From Syntrophales bacterium (GTDB taxonomy: Bacteria > Desulfobacterota > Syntrophia > Syntrophales > UBA2210), in NCBI GenBank assembly GCA_023230565.1, contig JALNXD010000074.1, forward strand, positions 1 through 8,094: 8,094 nucleotides of DNA, in the 5' to 3' direction. Positions within the stretch are counted from its first letter, which is position 1, and each line of letters opens with the position of its first letter. The position numbers were made by a program, and so were the translations under genes. This document shows, piece by piece, positions 1-6,736 of the stretch. The notes below the pieces were generated by a model. The model had not been told where the DNA came from. It made no database searches and was given only the letters and a program-made list of their open reading frames with translations.

Positions 1-2
1 AA

Positions 3-80
3 AGGATTCAGAAGAGGCTTGGCTACGTATCCCCCGTTATGTATGAACAGCAATTCCATGCAGGGAGGAATGCAGCTTAA
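3..80 (+). CDS. IS3-family transposase (OrfB), C-terminal fragment
   Basis: Only the last 25 codons are in the window, in the frame starting at base 3 and ending in TAA at 78-80. They read RIQKRLGYVSPVMYEQQF and then a short tail ending in NAA. This matches the characteristic C-terminal signature of IS3-family DDE (rve-type) transposases, in which an R-I-x-x-x-L-G-Y-x-S-P-x-x-Y/F-E motif lies just before the stop. The DDE catalytic residues lie upstream, outside the window, so it cannot be said whether the transposase is intact. The gene runs opposite to the host genes, and its stop lies 40 bp from the IS terminus, a normal distance. Confidence 0.82.
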   Translation, partial: RIQKRLGYVSPVMYEQQFHAGRNAA

Positions 81-93
81 ATATTATTTTTTT

Positions 94-120
94 GGTGTCC
101 ATTATTGACATCAGGGGTCA
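94..120. repeat. Terminal inverted repeat of the IS3-family element
   Basis: The last 27 bases of the element start GGTGTCC and end AGGGGTCA. The partner repeat lies outside the window. On the minus strand this repeat supplies the three codons (V-completing T, Asp, Pro) and the TGA stop at 113-111 that end the interrupted hsdS frame. Confidence 0.65.
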
Positions 121-725
121 ACCGGCCACCCCTTTGGATTTGTGCTCGGTTCGCCAAACATTCTATAAAAGAGCGCGGGGAGGATGCGAGCGGCTTTGGC
201 GTCGGCCTCAGCACGCTTTTTGCGCAGGGCATCAGCTTGGTCAAGTATCTCGACAATACGACGTTGTTCGGAGAGGGGAGGTAGAGGAACTCTAAATTTC
301 TTTAGCGCTGTTTTCGTAACTTCTTTGAAAGTGGTTGACCCTGCCAAAGCGGTAATTTCGGTCTTATGGTGCAACAAACAGTAGGCAAGATACTTTGCAT
401 CAACAAATCTCTTAGGAATAAAATTAGCGAAGCCTTGATTTGTGGCAAGAGGGACCCTTGAAATTCCAAGTTTGCCAATGGTTGCACGGGAAGAGAATAA
501 CACAGTCCCGACAGGGAGAAGTTGTGCGGAAGTTGCAGCTAACCCTTCCTGAGTAATTTTGCTTGACGTATCTATCACATCGGCAATGCCTTCGCCCGGC
601 ATGGGAAGGTCGGTCGGAGTAAGCCATGGGATTGCGCCGTTCCAATACTCTGCTTTATTTCGGCGTGGGGTACTACCTCCGGTGATCGTGGCGACTTGTC
701 CTAAAGCTGGTGTGTACCACTTCAT
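111..725 (-). pseudogene. hsdS: Type I restriction specificity subunit HsdS, 5' half, disrupted by an IS
   Basis: HsdS gives a type I enzyme its DNA recognition: two target-recognition domains (TRDs) joined by conserved helices bind the two halves of the site. The fragment has 204 codons, about half the usual 400 or more. Residues 1-150 form a first TRD with the family landmarks GGSTPRR (16-22), IPWLTP (32-37) and ATNQGF (94-99). The central region LSEQRRIVEILDQAD (151-165) with its following charged helix comes next. Homology stops at NPKGWPV (196-202), where TRD2 would begin. The final Asp-Pro-stop comes from the IS terminus beginning at base 120. The ATG at 725 overlaps the hsdM stop (ATGA) and has GGAGG (737-733) seven bases upstream, so translation is coupled. 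The rest of the gene, if retained, lies left of the IS outside the window. A half-HsdS could in principle dimerise, but that is speculative. Confidence 0.88.
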
Positions 726-2386
726 TCAACTGCCTCCACTTCCTGAAGCAATTTTTCCAGCCCCACTGCAATGTCAAGCTCGATGGTCAGAGTTTCCCGT
801 ATGAGCTGTGCGGGGTCCTCATCCGGTGCTTTTTCTGCTATCTGGGGTTTGTAACGCCCAGCGGCAAGGTTGTAATCGTTTTCAATAATGGCTTTTAGGG
901 TTGCCCACCAGCATCTCGGGTCGGCACTGCCTGGTTCAAGCAGTGAATTTGCTTCAGACCCGGGCGGATTTTTGAAACCCGATTCTCGATAGAGCCTCCA
1001 GTTGCACAACATGTCGGGAATATCGTTCAACTCCGGTGTTTCGGGGCGAACCCCCCCGGTAATTTTCTCCGGGTCAAAGCCGTCATTCTTTATTTCATAA
1101 AACCAGACTGCTCTATTGTTTCCCTTGTTCTTCTTTCTTTCGTTCGAGGGCTTGCCGAAAACGAGTACTCCTGTCTTTACCCCCGCGTATGGTTTAAAGA
1201 CTCCCGCCGGGAGAGATATGACTGCGTGCAGATCAAAATCATCAATGAGCTGATGACGAAGGTCAACATGGGCACGTGTTGAGCCGAAAAGGAGTCCCTC
1301 CGGGACAACCACAGCACACCGTCCTCCCGGAGCAAGGGCCTTCATCATAATCCCGAGAAAGAGCAACTCACTTTTCTTTGAATTTGTAGGAAGGTCCTTT
1401 CGAATTGATTCCCGCGGCAGAACACCTGCGAAAGGAGGATTTGAGAGAATTACTTTATATTTCCTGTTGAGGTCATCCTCTGTCATACCGCCCAGTTCGG
1501 ATAATGTATTGGCACGCTTCACATGGGCCTTTTGAATACCGTGAAGCACGAGGTTCATCATCGATATTCTCATCAACTGACGTGACACGTCGATTCCGTA
1601 GATAGAATTTTCCAGCAATTCCCAGTCTGGCAGTTTTTCCCCGGGGCCTTTTCGGTATGTCTGGAGTGACGGTATAGATGTTTTTGCTTCCTCGATGGAT
1701 TGGTTTCTTTTCTCCAGCCACTCTTCACCGTAGATTGGCACTTCAACTGGTTCCGAAGAATATTTCGCGAGGATATATTCGATAGCATCTATGAGAAAAC
1801 CGCCTGTGCCGCAGGCGGGATCATACACCTTGTCACCTATATCGGGATCGACCATTTCCACCATCATGGTGCGAATTTGCCGCGGTGTCCGAAACTGTCC
1901 ATTCAGTGCTGATTGACCAAGGTGTGTCAAAAAATATTCGAATATGTCGCCCTTGACATCCGTCCCAAGTTTCCTGAATTCTATATTATCTATCTCATCA
2001 ACCACCTGTTTCAGAACATTGGGATCAACAATTTCCAGGACAGCATCCCTGAAATACTCTGCAACCTGAGGCTCTTCCTTGTGAAGAGATCCCATGTATC
2101 GGAACACTTCATCCCGCAAGAAATCGCGAAGATCTGTTCCGCTCTTGAATCGCCATTTTCTCCAACGGTAACGTTCCGCCTGTTTTGGAAAAAGGAGTTT
2201 GCTGTTCCCATTTTTGCCGTTGCCCGTCATGCGGATCTTCAATTCCCGGTTTGCCTCTTCCTCATCCAGCAATTTCAAAAAAATGAGGTATGACAACTGC
2301 TCGATATAGGTAATGGGATTGGTAACGCCGCCGGCCCACAGGATATCCGTTATTCGTCTGAGTTTTCTGCGAATTTGCGCATTCAT
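722..2386 (-). CDS. hsdM: Type I restriction-modification DNA methyltransferase subunit HsdM
   Basis: This is the N6-adenine methyltransferase subunit of a type I enzyme. It works as M2S1 with HsdS to protect host DNA and as part of R2M2S1 to restrict. The protein has 554 residues. Residues 1-150 form the N-terminal helical domain typical of HsdM (SYLIFLKLLDEEE at 32-44). The S-adenosylmethionine motif I is DPACGTGGF (189-197) and the catalytic motif IV is NPPF (316-319). The preceding GQFRTPRQI (163-171) is the usual entry to the methyltransferase fold. All these residues are intact. The start ATG overlaps the hsdR stop (TAATG) and is served by AAGGAG (2397-2392) inside hsdR. The stop overlaps the hsdS start. 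It therefore sits third in a translationally coupled operon. Without a complete HsdS it is not expected to methylate. Confidence 0.96.
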   Translation of the reverse strand: MNAQIRRKLRRITDILWAGGVTNPITYIEQLSYLIFLKLLDEEEANRELKIRMTGNGKNGNSKLLFPKQAERYRWRKWRFKSGTDLRDFLRDEVFRYMGSLHKEEPQVAEYFRDAVLEIVDPNVLKQVVDEIDNIEFRKLGTDVKGDIFEYFLTHLGQSALNGQFRTPRQIRTMMVEMVDPDIGDKVYDPACGTGGFLIDAIEYILAKYSSEPVEVPIYGEEWLEKRNQSIEEAKTSIPSLQTYRKGPGEKLPDWELLENSIYGIDVSRQLMRISMMNLVLHGIQKAHVKRANTLSELGGMTEDDLNRKYKVILSNPPFAGVLPRESIRKDLPTNSKKSELLFLGIMMKALAPGGRCAVVVPEGLLFGSTRAHVDLRHQLIDDFDLHAVISLPAGVFKPYAGVKTGVLVFGKPSNERKKNKGNNRAVWFYEIKNDGFDPEKITGGVRPETPELNDIPDMLCNWRLYRESGFKNPPGSEANSLLEPGSADPRCWWATLKAIIENDYNLAAGRYKPQIAEKAPDEDPAQLIRETLTIELDIAVGLEKLLQEVEAVE

Positions 2387-4662
2387 TACTGCTCCTTAGC
2401 CATGTCCTGAGTGAAGACTGATTCATTCATGTCTGTGATTATTTCTTGAAGGCCCATCTCGCCGAAGAGCTCAACACCCAGCCCGGCGGCATTAAGGATG
2501 GACAAGGGCGGGGCGAAAAGATCGTTAACTTCGACCTTCCCGCGGACAATTCCTCGGTTCTTGAGCATTGTCAGGTATTGCGCCTGCTCAGGTGTTATAT
2601 TTTTTGTGACAAGCCACGCCTGGAAATTTTCCGTCAGTTCTTCTTCTCGGCTTTTCAGTTGGTAACTCCCCAAGGCCGCCTTTATGAAATCGATCAATGT
2701 CCCGCCGGGGCGTTTATAGGCTCGACGGAGGTTGTCTTCATTAAAATACATTTCCGGTGAATTCAATTTCTGAACAAGATTTGCTTCTTCTTTTTCAGTC
2801 AGGGGGCCACCTTCTTTAACCTTTTTAATTATTAAGTCATCCTTTGCCCGTTCCCGTATGATGTGCTCCCAGTTCGTGATATAGTCCTTCTTGTCGATCC
2901 GTTCACCTTCAGGACCCACTTCCACATAGGCTACCGCGTAAAGCCATTCGTCTTTAAGCCCGAGTTCGATAAGCTCACGAGGCGATTTCGGAGGAGAGGG
3001 AGTCCCCGTCGGAATGTGCCCCCCGCCAGTACCCGTAAAAATATCAGTGTCACTGTCATTAAATCTTTTATGGTTTCCGAAGAAATCATAAATAACAAAT
3101 TTCTTCTTGCCGATGTGGGGGGCGGTTCTGGTCCCCCGGCCCCTCATCTGCTGGTATAAAATGGGACTCATTACCCGACGGCACATCACCAGATGGAGTA
3201 CTTCCCGGCAATCAAAACCCGTATCGAGCATTCCGACGCTGACAGCCACCTGGGGATAATCCTCATATTTGAATTTACGAATCAGATCATCCGCATCGGC
3301 AACATCTGATGTTATTATCTCAGCATAGCTGCCTTGTAGCTCTGGATGAAGTGCATTTAGATACTCGGTCAATCGTGCCGCATGATGCTTCGTAATCGCA
3401 AATACTATCGCTTTACCTGGTCCAATCCTTTGCCCCGGAGCAAGTTCTTTGTAATTCTCCCAGGCTAATCGATCGAATTCTGCCATCATCTTGCGATTTG
3501 TGTCTTCATTGGTCCAGCGCCTCTCAAACTCGTGGGGGTCATAATGTTCCTCATCGACATCAACACCTTCTGCCAAGAATACGGTGATACCTGTTGCAAA
3601 TTTATAAGGAACCAGAAAATCTTCTCTAAACGCCTTGGTTATATGATATGCGAAGTCCGGTTCACCATCCTTGCATTGATAAAACTTGAACGTATTTCGT
3701 TCGATGTATTCCGAAGGTGTTGCCGTCAAACCAATGTGGAACGCATCAAAGTGCGTCAAAGCGGTTTGCCATGTCCCATAAATGGAACGATGGCTTTCAT
3801 CTGCGATAACGATATCGAAATATCCGCTTGTATACTCTTGATATCGACTAATCATGGTCTGGAGGAGGCAGACCGTAATCTGCTGTTCCTGCTTTGCCAT
3901 TCCGGCTTTTAGCCAATAGCTGCTGTACCGGTCTAGGATGTCCTGTATTGCCTCGATCGCCTGCTTTGCAAGCTGTTCTCGATCTACCAGGAAAAGTACT
4001 CGCTCAGCTCTGCCTGCTTCAAAGAACCGCTTGAGATAGAGGCACATCAAATCGGTTTTACCCGTACCGGTAGGAAGCTGAATCAAGAAACGATGTTTTC
4101 CTAATTCAACAGCCTGATCAAGGGCTTTCATTGCCTCCCGCTGATACGGTCGTACCTTTCGCTGTTCTCCTTGACGAATGTAATATTCGGGAATTTCTAT
4201 GGTGGCAAGAGGTTTGAACTCCTCGCGCATGGTAACAAGTCGTTCAAGATCGCGCCGTGAGTAGAATCCATTAACAATTCGGGCATCGTCGTTTTTGTAA
4301 TCCCAGAAATAAATTATTTCGCCGTTTGTGAGGAATATAAAAGGGGCGTCGATTTGCTGGGCATACGGCAAGACTTGCTGTTTCGCCACGTAGGGATGAA
4401 TGGCTTTTCGCTTTGCCTCAACTACAGCAAGCGGTCGGCCACTCTGCGAGTAGAGGACATAATCTGTTCGGCCTGATGGTTGATTCTGTTTTTGTGGCGA
4501 ATAAGGGATTTTACTTTCACGCACTTCATCGCTACTCTTTTTTTGCGCGTAAACAGCTCGTTCCGTTTGAACTTGCGATTTATCGGCTGGATCCCAATTT
4601 GCTTGCCTGAGCAAATCATCAATGACAATCCGTGCGTCTGCTTCAGTAGTGAAATCCTGCAC
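2386..4662 (-). CDS. hsdR: Type I restriction endonuclease motor/nuclease subunit HsdR
   Basis: HsdR translocates DNA with ATP and cleaves it far from the recognition site, in complex with HsdM and HsdS. The 758-residue protein has the expected order. An N-terminal PD-(D/E)xK nuclease has D67 in GRTDYVLY and E82-A-K84. An SF2 helicase follows with Walker A PTGTGKT (197-203), DESH (288-291), GLTATP (311-316) and motif VI QQMRGRGTR (504-512). A C-terminal region of the EcoEI HsdR type spans roughly 600-750. All catalytic motifs are intact. The start is GTG at 4662, supported by AGGAG (4672-4668) five bases upstream and by alignment of the N-terminus (MQDFTTEADARxxIDxLL). It begins 77 bp after the upstream nuclease gene with no terminator visible between, and ends overlapping hsdM. 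It is probably cotranscribed from the sigma54 promoter at 5063-5078. Confidence 0.96.
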   Translation of the reverse strand: MQDFTTEADARIVIDDLLRQANWDPADKSQVQTERAVYAQKKSSDEVRESKIPYSPQKQNQPSGRTDYVLYSQSGRPLAVVEAKRKAIHPYVAKQQVLPYAQQIDAPFIFLTNGEIIYFWDYKNDDARIVNGFYSRRDLERLVTMREEFKPLATIEIPEYYIRQGEQRKVRPYQREAMKALDQAVELGKHRFLIQLPTGTGKTDLMCLYLKRFFEAGRAERVLFLVDREQLAKQAIEAIQDILDRYSSYWLKAGMAKQEQQITVCLLQTMISRYQEYTSGYFDIVIADESHRSIYGTWQTALTHFDAFHIGLTATPSEYIERNTFKFYQCKDGEPDFAYHITKAFREDFLVPYKFATGITVFLAEGVDVDEEHYDPHEFERRWTNEDTNRKMMAEFDRLAWENYKELAPGQRIGPGKAIVFAITKHHAARLTEYLNALHPELQGSYAEIITSDVADADDLIRKFKYEDYPQVAVSVGMLDTGFDCREVLHLVMCRRVMSPILYQQMRGRGTRTAPHIGKKKFVIYDFFGNHKRFNDSDTDIFTGTGGGHIPTGTPSPPKSPRELIELGLKDEWLYAVAYVEVGPEGERIDKKDYITNWEHIIRERAKDDLIIKKVKEGGPLTEKEEANLVQKLNSPEMYFNEDNLRRAYKRPGGTLIDFIKAALGSYQLKSREEELTENFQAWLVTKNITPEQAQYLTMLKNRGIVRGKVEVNDLFAPPLSILNAAGLGVELFGEMGLQEIITDMNESVFTQDMAKEQ

Positions 4663-4667
4663 TTTTA

Positions 4668-4672
4668 CTCCT
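4668..4672 (-). promoter_or_regulatory. Ribosome binding site deciding the GTG start of hsdR
   Basis: AGGAG lies five bases before a GTG codon. No ATG in the frame sits as well relative to a Shine-Dalgarno sequence, so the GTG is taken as the start. Confidence 0.75.
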
Positions 4673-4739
4673 TTTGTTTTTCACTGTTCCAGCAAGCAGA
4701 CGATGAAAACTACATCTATATACACTGACGATTTTGCGC

Positions 4740-5024
4740 TTACTGGTATTCTGGAAAATAATTTTTCAGGTTTTTCCCGTTGTAATAAACCGCACAGACC
4801 AGTCTTCCTCTGTCTAATCGATACGCGTTTCCCAGTTCCACTTTTTTACCTTCAATGAGGGTTTCCAGTTTTTGCCTGGCTTTATTGCCTCCAACTGTTC
4901 CCTGTTCAGGTGCATTATATCCTGCTGGGCGAACACGCGAACCTTCGCTTCCGTTCCAACTCCACTTCGGGATTACATCAAATGTATCTCCGTCTACCAC
5001 CTCGATAACGTTAAATTCTGACAT
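4740..5024 (-). CDS. Small staphylococcal-nuclease-like (thermonuclease family) protein
   Basis: The 94-residue protein is predicted to cut DNA or RNA in a calcium-dependent way, by family resemblance. Visible SNase landmarks are VVDGDTF (9-15; equivalents of Asp19, Asp21 and Thr22 of S. aureus nuclease), VRPAGYNAPE (31-40; Arg32 and Glu40 match Arg35 and Glu43 with the right spacing), and DRGRL (71-75; Arg74 matches Arg87). The metal ligand Asp40 and Thr41 of the classic enzyme are replaced by Asn37 and Ala38. The chain ends at NLKNYFPEYQ, so the C-terminal helix of the classic fold is missing. There is no signal peptide or membrane segment, so it should be cytoplasmic, unlike secreted thermonucleases. 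GGGG lies 7 bases before the ATG as a moderate ribosome site. It is the first gene after the sigma54 promoter and precedes hsdR, implying a defence role. Whether it is an active nuclease is open. Confidence 0.85.
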   Translation of the reverse strand: MSEFNVIEVVDGDTFDVIPKWSWNGSEGSRVRPAGYNAPEQGTVGGNKARQKLETLIEGKKVELGNAYRLDRGRLVCAVYYNGKNLKNYFPEYQ

Positions 5025-5062
5025 TGCTTGACCCCTTTCATTGGACTTTAATCACTCAGGAG

Positions 5063-5078
5063 AGCAAGCGTCGTGCCA
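5063..5078 (-). promoter_or_regulatory. Consensus sigma54 (-24/-12) promoter for the nuclease-hsdRMS operon
   Basis: On the minus strand the sequence is TGGCACG-ACGC-TTGCT, which matches the sigma54 consensus TGGCACG-N4-TTGCW at every specified position. The essential GG (5077-5076) and GC (5065-5064) dinucleotides are separated by exactly 10 bases. The predicted transcription start is near 5052, giving a leader of about 28 nt before the ATG at 5024. The adjacent upstream gene encodes a sigma54 activator, which strongly supports function. Transcription from such a promoter needs an ATP-hydrolysing enhancer-binding protein, so the operon should be silent until the activator is triggered. Confidence 0.9.
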
Positions 5079-5134
5079 GCATGATTGAATAGTTACATGT
5101 TTAATTAATTCAATGTATTATAAAAATATTCGAT

Positions 5135-5147
5135 TATCAAATCAGTT
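5135..5147 (+). promoter_or_regulatory. Possible IHF site between enhancer and promoter
   Basis: TATCAAATCAGTT differs from the IHF consensus WATCAANNNNTTR at the first position of the TTR triplet. It lies in an AT-rich stretch about 60-70 bases upstream of the -24 element, the usual place for DNA bending at sigma54 promoters. This is a weak call, since AT-rich DNA gives near matches easily. Confidence 0.25.
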
Positions 5148-5158
5148 TCTAACACTAA
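5141..5158. repeat. Intergenic repeat copy A (shared with 7830-7848)
   Basis: This copy reads ATCAG, two bases, then TCTAACACTAA. The same 11-mer, with the same ATCAG in front at one base greater spacing, occurs at 7830-7848. In both places TTAATTAAT lies 47-51 bases before the 11-mer, and TAAATAT follows within 20 bases. It overlaps the left end of the palindrome at 5156. It could be a shared operator or remnant homology between the two upstream regions. Confidence 0.4.
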
Positions 5159-5169
5159 ACCATGGTTTA
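5156..5169. promoter_or_regulatory. 14-bp perfect palindrome, candidate upstream activator sequence
   Basis: TAAACCATGGTTTA is its own reverse complement. It is centred about 110 bases upstream of the predicted start of the sigma54 promoter, within the normal range for dimers of enhancer-binding proteins with a Fis-type HTH. It sits just after the stop codon of the CARF-sigma54 activator gene. Binding by that activator is inferred. Confidence 0.55.
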
Positions 5170-5176
5170 AATATTT

Positions 5177-6691
5177 TCAACCCTTGTTGATGGGCTCTCT
5201 TCTTTTGAAAAATTTGTGTACTGCTTGTGGGGTGATTCCTAATAATCGAGCTGCTTCACTTTTGTTACCATTGGCTTTTTTAAGGGCTTTTAGCATGAGT
5301 TGTTTTCTTACACCTGTTATGTACTCTTCAAGAGAAAAGTTGTCATCAGGTTCGGGAAGCGCCGCAAAGGGATCGGTATACTTTACGGGTTCTAATATTA
5401 ATAAATCATCTGCATCTAATATTTTTTTATTCGTGAGTCTTAGGGAACGTTCTAATACGTTTTCCAAGTCTCGGACATTACCTGGCCAACTGTGTGATTG
5501 GAGCCGCAACAATGCTCCCGGAGATAATCGCTTTGGAGTTTTCAAACTCCTGTTAATTCTGTCAAGCATATGCAGAGCAATTTGGGGGATATCAGTCTTT
5601 CTTTTTTTCAGGGATGGTATTTGTATTTCACCTACACTGAGACGATAATAAAGGTCTTCTCGGAATTTTCCACCTTCAATTGATTTTCGAATATTTTGAT
5701 TTGTGGCTGCAATGATTCGCACGTCCACTTTGTGCTTATTGGAACTTCCTATGGGTTCAAGGATTCCATCCTCAAGAATTCGCAGCAACTTTGCTTGTGA
5801 ACTTAAGGGTAGCTCGCCGAGCTCATCTAAAAATAACGTCCCTCCGTCTGCTTCGGAAAATTTACCGATTTGATCGGTTACAGCTCCAGTAAATGATCCC
5901 TTTTTATGTCCGAATAGCATACTTTCAACCAAATCTTTAGGCATAGCCGCGCAGTTGACAGGGATAAAACGTTCAAAGGGGCGTTTGCTCAATGAATGAA
6001 TAAACCTTGCAAACAATTCTTTCCCTGTACCTGTCTCACCGAATATCAATATCGGTACACGCGAATCTGCAAGGGCGGCGGCAATCTCCAAATTTTGTTT
6101 CATGACAGGATGGTCGCCAACAATACCGATTTTTCTAAGGGCATTGGTGATACTTGCATCTACCGATTCGAGTGACGCTATAGGTTCATGCGCAATATTC
6201 GTAAACTGAACTGATGGAAAGTTCTTCGATGTCAGATCAATTTCAGAAATTATAGGTCGATCTCTGGTCACATATCTTGCCGGTCTTACATGGATGACCT
6301 GTGCTGGTATCTCGCCAGATGCAACAAGTAACAACCAGCATGCATGCATTTGCGGTGTGCCAGATGCTACCGAGATATAGTAATTAGCTGATGGATTCTC
6401 TTCGATGATTTTGGAAGCATTCCTGCGAAGCAATTTTAATATTTCATAATAATTGGTTGGATCGCTAATGGCGAAATGTTTGATGGTGACGTGCATGTGT
6501 TGATACAAATCATTCAGAACTTCCTTTGTCGCACCAGTATTGGCCTCCATGTTGGGTGTTGAAAAGAGAACTACTGTGTCAAATGGCTTATTCGCGACAA
6601 GGGATAAAATAGGCCCGGGTTGTTCGTCATCGCCTATAAGTCCTAAAGAATATGGGTCATGGTAACCTGTAAAACTTAATAGAATATCCAT
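5177..6691 (-). CDS. CARF-domain sigma54-dependent transcriptional activator (RtcR-like)
   Basis: This 504-residue protein is a signal-gated activator of sigma54 RNA polymerase. Residues 1-175 look like a CARF (Rossmann-type nucleotide-sensing) domain: a first strand MDILLSFTGY, and YYISVASGTPQMHACWLLL (104-122), which parallels the equivalent TTGT-containing segment of E. coli RtcR. The AAA+ domain has Walker A GETGTGKE (218-225), the sigma54-contacting loop GSFTGA (265-270; a common variant of GAFTGA), Walker B GGTLFLDE (283-290), arginine-finger region FREDLYYRL (343-351) and PGNVRDLE (403-410). A Fis-type HTH lies at about 465-498 (NKSEAARLLGITPQAVHKFF). No rtcBA genes are nearby; instead the gene faces a sigma54 promoter driving a nuclease-restriction operon, its likely target. 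The start is the ATG at 6691: the frame upstream closes quickly and the ribosome site (GGGG) is weak. It probably shares a transcript with the Mrr-like gene 45 bp upstream. The ligand is unknown: cyclic oligonucleotide or cyclic-phosphate RNA end are the family precedents. Confidence 0.92.
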   Translation of the reverse strand: MDILLSFTGYHDPYSLGLIGDDEQPGPILSLVANKPFDTVVLFSTPNMEANTGATKEVLNDLYQHMHVTIKHFAISDPTNYYEILKLLRRNASKIIEENPSANYYISVASGTPQMHACWLLLVASGEIPAQVIHVRPARYVTRDRPIISEIDLTSKNFPSVQFTNIAHEPIASLESVDASITNALRKIGIVGDHPVMKQNLEIAAALADSRVPILIFGETGTGKELFARFIHSLSKRPFERFIPVNCAAMPKDLVESMLFGHKKGSFTGAVTDQIGKFSEADGGTLFLDELGELPLSSQAKLLRILEDGILEPIGSSNKHKVDVRIIAATNQNIRKSIEGGKFREDLYYRLSVGEIQIPSLKKRKTDIPQIALHMLDRINRSLKTPKRLSPGALLRLQSHSWPGNVRDLENVLERSLRLTNKKILDADDLLILEPVKYTDPFAALPEPDDNFSLEEYITGVRKQLMLKALKKANGNKSEAARLLGITPQAVHKFFKRREPINKG

Positions 6692-6736
6692 TATTCTGTT
6701 TTCCCCATAATCATAAAGTCTTTGTTAATTCATGGC

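Larger units (their letters stand above)
1..120 (+). mobile_element. Right end of an IS3-family insertion sequence (partial)
   Basis: This is the right-hand end of an IS that continues beyond the left edge of the window. It holds the 3' end of an IS3-type transposase gene (stop at 78-80), a short AT-rich spacer and a terminal repeat. Read inward on the minus strand, the terminus begins TGACCCC and reaches GGACACC about 27 bases in. The element therefore ends in CA on the plus strand, as IS3-family ends do (5'-TG...CA-3'), and the GACCCC...GGACA pattern resembles IS150-group termini from memory. The junction at 120/121 coincides with the point where the hsdS reading frame loses homology. The target duplication would start with ACC or ACCG at 121, but the other junction lies outside the window. 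The exact IS group is not determined. Confidence 0.8.

Noticed and set aside
1..59. Minus-strand open frame beginning ATG at 59 and running off the window
   Set aside because: It is antisense to the clear IS3 transposase C-terminus and has no Shine-Dalgarno sequence.
1913..2293. 126-codon open frame on the plus strand
   Set aside because: It lies entirely antisense to hsdM, which has intact catalytic motifs. The translation shows no recognisable domain and there is no convincing ribosome site.
4663..4739. Independent promoter or terminator between the SNase gene and hsdR
   Set aside because: No paired -35/-10, no GG-N10-GC and no hairpin with a T run could be seen, so the two genes are treated as one operon.
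5177..5190. Inverted repeat TCAAC-N4-GTTGA at the end of the activator gene as a terminator
   Set aside because: The stem is only five base pairs and no T run follows. It coincides with coding sequence and the stop codon.
5184..5648. 154-codon open frame on the plus strand
   Set aside because: It is antisense to the HTH and AAA+ coding part of the activator. Its residues mirror that gene and show no family signature.
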